The notes under the pieces are model-generated. The model was not told the DNA's origin, made no database searches, and was given only the letters and a program-made list of their open reading frames with translations. From Saccoglossus kowalevskii (lineage: Eukaryota; Hemichordata; Enteropneusta; Harrimaniidae), in NCBI RefSeq assembly GCF_000003605.2, contig NW_003151760.1, forward strand, positions 316,463-348,959: 32,497 nucleotides of DNA, read 5' to 3'. Shown here piece by piece: positions 1 through 7,770 of this stretch. Made by a program: the position numbers and the translations under genes. Every line of letters starts with the position of its first letter. Within the stretch, counting starts at the first letter, position 1.

Positions 1-397
1 TGCAGAAGCTGCTGAAATATGGCATGACAAAATCAATACAGAAGCTGCTGACATATGCCGTGACAAAATCAATACAGAAGCTACTGACATATGCCATGAC
101 AAAATCAATACAGAAGCTACTGACATATGCCATGACAAAATCAATACAGAAGCTGCTGACATATGGCATGACAAAATCAATACAGGAGCTACTGACATAT
201 GCCATGACAAAATCAATGCAGAAGCTGCTGACATATGCCATGACAAAATCAATACAGGAGCTACTGACATATGCCGTGACAAAATCAATGCAGAAGCTGC
301 TGACATATGCCGTGACAAAATCAATACAGGAGCTACTGACATATGCCGTGACAAAATCAATGCAGAAGCTGCTGACATATGCCATTATAAAAACAAA
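1..397. repeat. 36-bp minisatellite array, continues past the left edge
   Basis: About ten full copies of a 36-bp unit (core TGACAAAATCAATACAGAAG, then ctgctgacatatgcca) start at 25, 61, 97, 133 and so on to 349. A partial copy lies at the left edge and a decayed one at about 385. From about 170 onward two variants alternate (tacaggagctac and tgcagaagctgc), making a 72-bp higher-order unit. Because 36 is a multiple of three, several frames stay open. The frame from 24 gives a 12-residue peptide repeat like (M/V)TKSIQ(K/E)LLTYA, and the frame from 2 to 427 is open from the window edge. The differences between copies are mostly non-synonymous in both frames, so I see no sign of protein constraint. 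It is most likely non-coding, but a repeat exon of an upstream gene cannot be excluded. Confidence 0.9.
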
Positions 398-721
398 TCA
401 ATAAGCTTGAGGAACTACAATGCATAATAGATAATTAAATTGCATAAGATCACATCTCTGTTCCACTTTATATTATATGAACATGCTGTGGCCAGCCAAT
501 CTCCACCCAGTTTGATTTTGAATATAAAATGCCTATTTTTTCTTAATTACACCTTTACTTCTGCATTCAGCTCAGTTGAAAAACTGATTTCCAAATTTCA
601 TATTCATCCTCCACGTGTCTGTTGTAAATCTAATGCCGGTTAGTGATTATAAAAAAAGTCACATGGAGATTTTGTACATCAATTGATGACTGGCACAGCT
701 GTGATTGTAATCAATATCTAA
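398..721. other. AT-rich spacer, nothing recognised
   Basis: No coding frame of useful length, RNA gene or clear repeat is visible here. Confidence 0.5.
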
Positions 722-985
722 AATGAAGGTGTTTTTGTAGGAATCCCACCAATCGGGACAGTTTAACATTTACATGTGCATCAGCCAATGACAAGACATG
801 TTACATGATCTGTGAATATCTAGAAATTGTGGTGCTGTTATAGATTATAATGTATTAATAGGAGTATATATTACATTTGGTCTGCAGCTGTTGCTATTAG
901 TACATATATATTGAGATCTATGCTTTTATTTGATTTGTTTTTATGAATGCCCAAAGTGAATACATACTTGCCCAAAAACAAGTTA
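722..985 (+). repeat. Dispersed repeat, copy 1 (partner at 5022-5265)
   Basis: This segment shares an ordered series of matches with 5022-5265. Both have AAGGTGTTT, a GGAATYCCAC-like word, ACATGTGCATCAGCCAAT, GATCTGTGAAT, CTAGAAATTG and GAGTATATA, and after a gap AAGTA/ACTTG followed by CCCAAAA. The two copies are in the same orientation and clearly diverged. No terminal repeats or target duplications were found, so it is called only as an interspersed repeat of unknown class. Confidence 0.7.
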
Positions 986-1178
986 AGATTTACGAGTATC
1001 ATGTCCTATGCCTGTTCAGTGGGTGATGTTAAGGGTTTGCTTATAACACAAATTCAAGAAGAATTATTCAAATAAAATATTATAATATGCAAATTAGCTT
1101 ATCTGTATAGAGCGTTTATAAAATCCCAAATTTGTTACTTGACAAAAATAAAATTAATAGAATACAAATGACATTTTT

Positions 1179-2154
1179 AGCTCCGCTGTCGACTTTGTCG
1201 AGCGGAGCTTATCATATGAGTGATTGTCCGTCGTCGTCCGTGTCAATGTTTTACTTTTGTGACTTCTTCTTGAAAACTACAAGCCTGAATGTTTTTATAC
1301 TTGGTGTATATGTACCTTGGGTAGACCTCTCTTAGGTTTGTTCATTTCATGTTGATATCTTCAATTCTGTAATTTTGGTGAATATTTTTGTCATTTTTGA
1401 TAAAAAGTGATATTTTCGACTTCTTGTTAAAAACCGCAAGTCCAATTGCTTTGATACTACATATATAGGTACTACATGTGGACCTCTCTCAGATTTGTTC
1501 ATTTCGTGATGATATCTTCAATTCTCTAATTTTGGTGAATATTTTTGTCATTTTTGGTAAAAGTGATATTTTCGACTTCTTGTTAAAAACCGCAAGTCCG
1601 ATTGCTTTGATGTTACATATATAGGTACTACATGTGGACCTCTCTCAGATTTGTTCATTTGTAATGATATCTTTAATTCTCTAATTTTGGTGAATATTTT
1701 GTCATTTTTGGTAAAAAGTGATACTTACGACTTCTTGTTAAAAACCAATAGTTCAATTGCTTTGATATTACATATATAGATACTACATGTAGACCTTTCT
1801 CAGATTTGTTCATTTTGTGATGATATCTTCAATTCTCTAATTTTGGTGAATATTTTTGTCATTTTTGGTAAAAAGTGATATTTTCGACTTCTTGTTAAAA
1901 ACTGTAAGTCCGATTGCTTTGATATTACATATATAGGTACTACATGTGGACCTCTCTCAGATTTGTTCATTTTGTGATGATATCTTCAATTCTCTAATTT
2001 CGGTGAATATTTTTGTCATTTTTGGTAGAAAGTGATATTTTCGACTTCTTGTTAAAAACTGCAAGTTCGATTGCTTTGATACTATACATATTGTTCATTT
2101 TCTAATGATGTCTTCAGTTCTTTAATTGAAATGTGCATTGCTAACAGCGGAGCT
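1179..2154. mobile_element. Hairpin-ended, Helentron/pearl-like non-autonomous element (element A)
   Basis: The left end is a hairpin (1179-1209) with 9-bp basal arms AGCTCCGCT/AGCGGAGCT and an apical CGAC-TTT-GTCG helix. The right end (2146-2154) repeats the outer arm AGCGGAGCT once. Between them lies a short unique stretch with a GTCCGTCGTCGTCCGT-like run and then a tandem core of about 156-bp units. A short terminal word at one end, the same word within a hairpin at the other, and a minisatellite core match the general build of Helentron-associated elements such as DINE-1 and bivalve 'pearl'. No transposase is encoded, so it would be non-autonomous. The class is inferred from structure; a low-copy foldback element is the alternative. 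Confidence 0.6.
1261..2100 (+). repeat. ~156-bp tandem core repeats of element A
   Basis: The landmark GACTTCTTGTTAAAAAC (or a close variant) recurs at 1261, 1418, 1574, 1729, 1886 and 2043, a period of 155-157 bp over about 5.5 units. Each unit also contains TTTGATATTACATATATAG-like, GGACCTCTCTCAG and CTAATTTTGGTGAATATTTT words. The central copies are nearly identical. The first copy and the last partial copy are more diverged, as expected for an array kept uniform by unequal exchange. Short open frames here are incidental. Confidence 0.9.
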
Positions 2155-3063
2155 ATCTCAGCCGATAGGCTGCTTGTCTATTCATCCAGTGATTATTGGT
2201 GGTGGTAGAATTCACCTTAGATTGCAAAGCTACTTTTAGGTTTTTTATGTAAGCCTTTTCCACATGCAAAATATATATTGTGTGAAATGCAGTCAAGACT
2301 AGTCAGGTGTAATGTCTACTTTTGACTCTTTCTTCCATTCATGTTGATAATAACAACTACCGGTAAATATAACCGTCAGATATTTTCGACACCAGCCTTG
2401 ATTTCCAACTTGTGATGTGTTGACTCAGAAACACACGAAACATCAAAGAAACCAGAGAGCTTTCCAATTTAACTTCTTCTTTATTCCGCCATTTTCAGTT
2501 ACACCAACGGTACTACTTTTTACATATCAATTCACTCGTGTGATCAGGTGACATATAACCCCATTACAAAAGTATGTATTCTGACATCTGCAATAAAGTA
2601 GTCCCAAAAACGTCACAAAACTCCGAAGTTCAAAATGTGACCCAGCTTTATCGAAATTGAAAGGCCATTTTAGGGCATAAAAACACAAAGTACAATTCAT
2701 GTTTCTATGGAAATGAGTTTGACTTCTCCCCATTTGTGAGATGTGAGTTTGATAATTGATAAAACTTGCAAAATATGTGAAATTGAAATAGTTCCTAAAT
2801 TAAACAACAATGGAAATAGAACTAGATATACAGCTATCTTATTTGCTGTATTCATCCTCTGTATCAGAAACTATTTTTAGCAATATTTGGGACAAGCTTT
2901 TTAAATGAACATTGACTGATTTGATTTTTTTTTTAATTGTTATATATATATTATATTATATATATATTATATTATAATTTTGTACAAAGTACAATCAAAC
3001 TCATTTCATTGTCCATTTATGGTCATATGAAGGAACAGCTGGGCTTCACAGTTAAGCTAGAGA
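2155..3063. other. Non-coding spacer with AT microsatellite
   Basis: No convincing gene. A TATATATATATTATATTA-type simple repeat lies at about 2939-2980. A minus-strand frame at 2527-2733 has no recognisable domain and is probably chance. Confidence 0.5.
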
Positions 3064-3103
3064 GCACCCATTTTCAAGGCCAAATTTTATAAAATGACTT
3101 TAG
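3064..3103 (+). repeat. Short dispersed repeat, copy 1 (partner at 10803-10842)
   Basis: GCACCCATTTTCAAGG and the following AT-rich 24 bp match the segment at 10803-10842 in the same orientation, with weaker similarity beyond. It is probably the best-preserved part of an old interspersed repeat. Confidence 0.5.
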
Positions 3104-3644
3104 ATTATAGAAATAACATAAGGAAAATCAAAGGCCAACAAAGAAAACTCTTTGGACATATAGGAAATGGCTTTTGATGCTCCATACAGATCAAGCCTTG
3201 CCAATAATTATAAAATTAAACCCACTTTAATGAATTGTACAATTCCTGGTCACCATGTAAAACAGCTGTGATGTACGTGAAAGGTCCTTATAGGGTTTTT
3301 AATCAGCCCTAAATGGTGCTTGATTTCCTTTAAAGTCTAGTTGTTGTGAACAGCTCCCATCAAGTTCTGTTAAAATTGTTTCTCATTGGCTTATTCATCA
3401 CTACATGGCCCTAAATTAGATATATAAGATTATGAATATTACAGCAGTGATTTTGCGCCATAATTATGATAATAAATTGTGTGTTGATTTCATCCATGAA
3501 AAGTTAAAATGCACAAATACAAAATACACCACCAAATAACGAGAATCAATTACCTTTGTACGTTGCCTGACATGGGGCTATAAGAGCATCATGTTTCTAT
3601 TACCACAGTGTGTAACCTCTTAACACTTGGTACTCTCACAACAC

Positions 3645-3657
3645 TGGGTATGTACCA
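3645..3657 (+). repeat. 13-bp target-site duplication, left copy
   Basis: TGGGTATGTACCA occurs here and again, identical, at 3903-3915. The two copies exactly bracket the inverted-arm insertion at 3658-3902. Confidence 0.75.
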
Positions 3658-3856
3658 TATATTGAAGATAATATTTGGTAATCGTAGTCCTAAATAACTA
3701 TTAAAAATAGCTAGACGTTTCGAGCAATGGCTCTTTATCGATAGCATAGAAGCAAGTGTGATAACGTACAGGTAGAACATAGGAACGTAAGAACGCGCAT
3801 GAACTAGTTATTTAGTTATTTAGGAATACGATTACCAAATATTATCTTCAATATAT
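3657..3856. repeat. 44-bp inverted repeat (3657-3700 and 3813-3856)
   Basis: The right arm is the reverse complement of the left with a single mismatch near TTTAGGA(C/A)TACG. The arms are separated by 112 bp, so the transcript could fold into a long hairpin. Confidence 0.9.
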
Positions 3857-3902
3857 CATACTTATCAGTCCGAGCAGCGTTTATTTATTTATAAACTACT
3901 AT
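3658..3902 (-). mobile_element. Short Penelope-like element remnant with inverted terminal arms
   Basis: This 245-bp insertion lies between two perfect 13-bp direct repeats (TGGGTATGTACCA). A 44-bp arm near the left end (3657-3700) is repeated inverted at 3813-3856 with one mismatch. On the minus strand the interior (about 3715-3741) reads like a decayed version of the hammerhead-type motif found in the terminal repeats of Penelope-like retroelements: a GAT.AAG segment, a GAGC/GCTC helix with loop CATT, then CGAAACGTC. Inverted terminal arms, variable-length target duplications and severe truncation are known for Penelope-like elements. There is no reverse transcriptase or GIY-YIG coding, so this is a dead or non-autonomous copy. 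The family name is an inference from the motif and layout. Confidence 0.55.
3711..3745 (-). ncRNA. Degenerate hammerhead-ribozyme-like motif
   Basis: Read on the minus strand: CGATAAAGAGC, loop CATT, GCTCGAAACGTC. A stem II of four pairs (GAGC/GCTC) is directly followed by GAAA, as in hammerheads, and the next ACGT could pair with ACGT upstream (about 3764-3767). The conserved CUGAUGA box is damaged, with a missing U and G changed to A, so self-cleavage is unlikely. It is called from similarity to hammerheads described in Penelope-like elements. Confidence 0.3.
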
Positions 3903-3915
3903 TGGGTATGTACCA
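3903..3915 (+). repeat. 13-bp target-site duplication, right copy
   Basis: This copy of TGGGTATGTACCA is identical to the one at 3645-3657. Confidence 0.75.
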
Positions 3916-5021
3916 GTTTGATTATGTGATGTGGGGAAAGGCTCCTGTTTATTATCAGGAACTACTTAAAAGAAAACTTCCTGAATCTGATTTGCCTAAT
4001 AGGCACATGTAATTGGTCAAATGACCAGATGAATTGTGTTAATTTTTCTGTTAAAATTCAGATTTGTTGATTATAAAATAATAATTTGTACACATACTTA
4101 CCACTGATTGGCTACTGATGCCAGCGTGCCTGACAGTACACAGTAATCAGCTTGATCCATAACAGATTAATACTCGCTGATTCCCAGTTCCTTTATAATA
4201 ATTCACGACCATCCCTCCCTATCTACATGTATATTGATCCCCTCAAACACGCACACTTCTATACGTGTATAATACTACCAATGCAAATATCTCCATGTGA
4301 ATTTAATTTTGTTATCGTAGCACTGCATAAAATATACATTGTATAAATATTTCAAATCAATAAACATTTACGAATAAATCTTATCTCATGTGATACATGT
4401 TGATACATTACATGACGTATTTGATCTACTTGGTTAGGATCTGTGGTTATTATAAAATACGTACAAACTACAAGATTGGCATTTTAATGATAGCAATGTA
4501 AACATAGTAGTGTAATGTGTGGGAAACTTGGGTAATGTGCTGCAACTGTTGTTGGATCGAAGCAGTCCTTCGTAATGACGTCGTTTGCACGTTTCTCATG
4601 AAAGGTACTGTACATTTCTGAAATTTGATTTTTTTTTTTAAAAACAAAACACATTTATTGTTTTTTGAAAAAAAGAAAAAATGATTAGCATGTGGCCTAT
4701 ATTGCAGTTTTGCACATCCATACACAGTATTTACATTTTTTTGAAACTGATTGGGATGAAGAATGGGGGAAATCAATTTCCCGTCCTTCACATTGTTCCA
4801 TTGCTGTGTTCTAAGGTGTTTGGCATCAGATAAAGGCAACCCTGAAGTATAATATTATTAAAAACAAAAAACAAAATATGATATATTCTCAAGGTTATTT
4901 TGTTACAATATTGTGTGTTATGATTACAGATGCACAATCTTTATTTTATTTTTTCGCCAATCTATGTGTGGAACATTTGTGGTACTAAATGCATTGGGTA
5001 AAATGTGTATGCTATATTAAC
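3916..5021. other. Non-coding spacer
   Basis: A minus-strand frame of 123 codons (4468-4839) starts at TTG, runs through poly-A/T tracts and shows no domain. I do not call it a gene. Nothing else is recognised. Confidence 0.5.
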
Positions 5022-5265
5022 AATTAAAGGTGTTTCCATGGGAATTCCACTAATCAGAGACACTTACTGTACATGTGCATCAGCCAATACACAATATGAT
5101 CTGTGAATTTCTAGAAATTGCGTTACTGCTGAAGTAATTACAATGCATTAAGAGTATATAATGGTGTTGCAATTTGGATACATCTGTTGGTGGTAATGTT
5201 TTTTTCATTTGAATCAAATTTTCTTTTCAGCTATTTACATGCAAGTATCCCAAAAGCACATCTTG
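5022..5265 (+). repeat. Dispersed repeat, copy 2 (partner at 722-985)
   Basis: The ordered word matches listed for the copy at 722-985 are found here in the same order and orientation. Divergence is substantial, so the duplication is not recent. Confidence 0.7.
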
Positions 5266-6010
5266 TTGTCATAATTACCATTAAGCTCAGTATGTGCGTT
5301 GAATAGTTAGTTCACACTCCTTTAAACTGGACATGCATATTCTTGTCTAGTAGTATACATGACATACTCGGGAGCATTTTTTAAAAGCTGTGCTGGTAAA
5401 TATAATATGAATATCCTTCTAAAGATGAAATTCAAATAGTGTACATAGTACATCTCTAATAGAAGAACTTTTAAAATGACAGTTGCATTTATCAAATACT
5501 AGATCTTTTTTTTTTTACCATTGATACACTACTAACAGAACAACCATTCTAACTTTTTGTCTATATGTCTGGTGTAGCCATCATGCTTTTTGTAGAATCC
5601 ACCTCCCTCCTCTTCCCTTCCCTCCTCTTCCTTTCTAATGTACTTATGACAACTATGAAAAATGATTAGCTAGTATACCAAACTACCGGTAGTATTTTTC
5701 GTTAATTCAAGATGTAGCTAAGCAAAATAATAAGAATATACCGGTAGCTATTAAAGTTACAGTGCTGTTAATTGTATGAAGAATTGAAGCTGCTTCACTA
5801 AAATAACATACCAGTATGCTGTATTTTGCACTATAAGTATCACATGGGTTTATATAAATGATAGCAATGTATTTATGGTTAAAATAAATCATATTTTAAC
5901 TATTCTGCCCTCAATAAAAGCAATTTTTGGCTTCAATTTGAAAAGCACTTCTATTAGAGCAAATATGGTACATGTAGCTAATTTAAAATGTTCTAAATGA
6001 ATACAATGTA
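5266..6010. other. Non-coding spacer with a polypyrimidine tract
   Basis: A 36-base run of C and T only lies at about 5602-5637. ACCGGTA occurs at about 5684 and 5742. No gene is seen. Confidence 0.5.
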
Positions 6011-6016
6011 TTTAAT
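6011..6016 (-). promoter_or_regulatory. Possible poly(A) signal for GPCR1
   Basis: TTTAAT on the plus strand is ATTAAA on the minus strand, 260 bp past the GPCR1 stop. Such hexamers are common by chance in AT-rich DNA. Confidence 0.25.
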
Positions 6017-6167
6017 TTGAGCATGTCAATTCAAATTATATTTATATTTCTTTTAACTATAGTGAGCAATCACAAATAACTTATTTAGTTCTGATTATAC
6101 AATTTTTTCCACAAACTAAAAATACATACACCAGTGATGTGTTCTAGTACATTACTTCTAGCTCCTT

Positions 6168-6275
6168 TTACAATGTTCAGAAATATGATTCAAAATCTAT
6201 ACCTTACAATGTTCAGAAATATGATTCAAAATCTATACCTTACAATGTTCAGAAATATGATTCAAAATCTATACC
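6168..6275 (+). repeat. Three perfect 36-bp tandem copies abutting the GPCR1 stop codon
   Basis: Three identical copies occupy 6168-6203, 6204-6239 and 6240-6275. Each begins TTACAATGTTCAG and ends AAAATCTATACC. The next bases, TTACA at 6276, start a fourth copy whose TTA is the GPCR1 stop codon (TAA on the minus strand). The array therefore forms the first 108 bases of the GPCR1 3' UTR. The identity of the copies suggests recent expansion. Confidence 0.95.
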
Positions 6276-7406
6276 TTACAAATCTGTCCCAACTTCATCA
6301 TCAAATGTGAAGTAGTATTCGTCAGTTTGAACTGAAACATCGCATATTGATGTCACTGAAAAGTGGCGGCTTCCTGCCCTGGATCTTGTAGGGGATGATA
6401 TCACTGTTCCTCCACTGCTGCCTGTGCTTCTTCGCCGACAAAGGCATCGGCATCCAGCAAATGCTTGCTTGAAAGCTTCTCTGTATTTGGTACAGGTAAC
6501 GTTATAAATCAGTGAATTAATGGCCGAGTTGAGGAACAAGAGAATCTTTGCAAGGAGAAGGAACCAGTCGTATTTTTCCGACATGGAAGGTATCGCCCCG
6601 ATCATGTAAAGGAACATCTCAAAATAAACTAAGTATTCCGGAAGCAAACACAGAAAGAAGATTAGCGTGGTGCTGACGAGCAAGATGATTACTTGTTTCC
6701 GATCTTTCAAAATGGCACTCACATTGCTGCCGAGTGTTGCTTCGTCTTTTTTCAACTTACATATAATCAACGTATAAAGTATAATGACTGTCATGGCGGA
6801 TAGTACGAACGCTAGTAGCTGACATATTAGAGTTATGATATAGAGCTCCTGTGACAATAAAATGGCGCATAGAGTGTACGGGAATGAAAGTATGAACCCC
6901 ATCACCCAACAACCAATCACTGACATTCGTACATGCGATTTTGTATGGAAACGCCGGGCCTTAAACGGATGGCAGATGCCGATGTATCGTTCAAGACTGA
7001 CAACTGACATGATGAACAGCGATGAAATCTGCGGGATGGAGCTGAAGATGCTGTGGAATAAACTGACGATGCGCATATTGACATCATCAGCATACCGAAT
7101 GCAGATCTCAGTCGGGATACCAGTGACTAAAAACATGGTGTCTGCCACGCACAGGTTCACCAGGTAGATGTTGAGCACTGTTCGCATTGTTGGCACCTTT
7201 AGCGTGACGTACATGAACCCGAAATTCCCCACCAGTCCAAAAACTAAGATTGTCGAAAGGATCACACTGTACACAATCGTATTAGTATCACTGGAGTCGT
7301 CTTCTGGATCATCACTGATGTACGAGTTGATGCTGGATTCGTTTATGTTTTGATCACTTAAAGCATTGCTTATAGTGTCAAATTTGCTACTGAGATGAAC
7401 AATCAT
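6276..7406 (-). CDS. GPCR1: orphan class A (rhodopsin-like) receptor, 376 aa, single exon
   Basis: A seven-helix plasma-membrane receptor expected to couple to G proteins; ligand unknown. N61 (1.50), D89 (2.50), ERY 139-141, W167 (4.50), F250 (6.44), P256 (6.50) and Y301 (7.53) are intact. Several usual residues are missing. Position 6.48 is L254 instead of Trp, the TM3-top cysteine is absent (S115), the TM5 proline is replaced by A199, and NPxxY reads NSLIY (297-301). E257 follows the TM6 proline. Loop 2 is very short (W4.50 to Y211 is 44 residues). N22 is a likely glycosylation site, C319/C321/C323 could be palmitoylated, and the tail ends TDL, a possible PDZ ligand. The ATG has A at -3. 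It is the only receptor here on the minus strand and is closest to GPCR5 (shared KQVI before TM6 and LLYM after it). Loss of the disulfide and of the TM5 and TM7 prolines suggests altered or weakened signalling, but the frame is intact. Confidence 0.93.
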   Translation of the reverse strand: MIVHLSSKFDTISNALSDQNINESSINSYISDDPEDDSSDTNTIVYSVILSTILVFGLVGNFGFMYVTLKVPTMRTVLNIYLVNLCVADTMFLVTGIPTEICIRYADDVNMRIVSLFHSIFSSIPQISSLFIMSVVSLERYIGICHPFKARRFHTKSHVRMSVIGCWVMGFILSFPYTLCAILLSQELYIITLICQLLAFVLSAMTVIILYTLIICKLKKDEATLGSNVSAILKDRKQVIILLVSTTLIFFLCLLPEYLVYFEMFLYMIGAIPSMSEKYDWFLLLAKILLFLNSAINSLIYNVTCTKYREAFKQAFAGCRCLCRRRSTGSSGGTVISSPTRSRAGSRHFSVTSICDVSVQTDEYYFTFDDEVGTDL

Positions 7407-7529
7407 ATTGGTGATTAGAGCAACTGAGGTTACATATTCTGATTATAGCATCTTATAAGATGTAAGCTGAAAGTGTTAACTGTGATCCAAGGTGTCAATT
7501 CTCTTCCATTGGTTTCCTGGAGACTCAAT

Positions 7530-7770
7530 TTGATGACCAAAACTGTCCACGGTTTTGCAAGAAAATATTTTAGCTTGTTTTCTTCAGCATGTGAAATACG
7601 CTTGATAATATGAGCTAATAGTATGTCCAGATCTGTACACTGTTTTGCAAGAAAATGTTTGGGCCTGTTGTATTCCACACATGAAATACTCTTGGTGCGA
7701 TGAGCTGATAACCAGACCAGAACTGTTCACAGTTCCACAAAAGACTAATTTGGTCTGTTGACAGCAATAC
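7530..7770. repeat. 90-bp degenerate tandem repeat upstream of GPCR1
   Basis: About 2.6 units. The word CTGT.CAC.GTTTTGCAAGAAAAT appears around 7543 and 7633 and, more decayed (AGTTCCACAAAAGAC), around 7723, a 90-bp period. Companion words such as GTGAAATACGCTTG and ATGAAATACTCTTG keep the same spacing. It lies 0.1-0.4 kb upstream of the GPCR1 start, in its presumed 5' UTR or promoter. Confidence 0.75.

Noticed and set aside
24..404. Open frame of 12-residue peptide repeats as a real repeat protein
   Set aside because: It exists because 36 is divisible by three; other frames are equally open, and differences between copies mostly change amino acids in each frame.
4468..4839. Minus-strand frame of 123 codons
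   Set aside because: It starts at TTG, crosses poly-A/T tracts that encode runs of Lys and Phe, and shows no domain.
6862..7353. Plus-strand frames opposite GPCR1
   Set aside because: They are antisense shadows of the receptor; the minus frame contains the full seven-helix protein.
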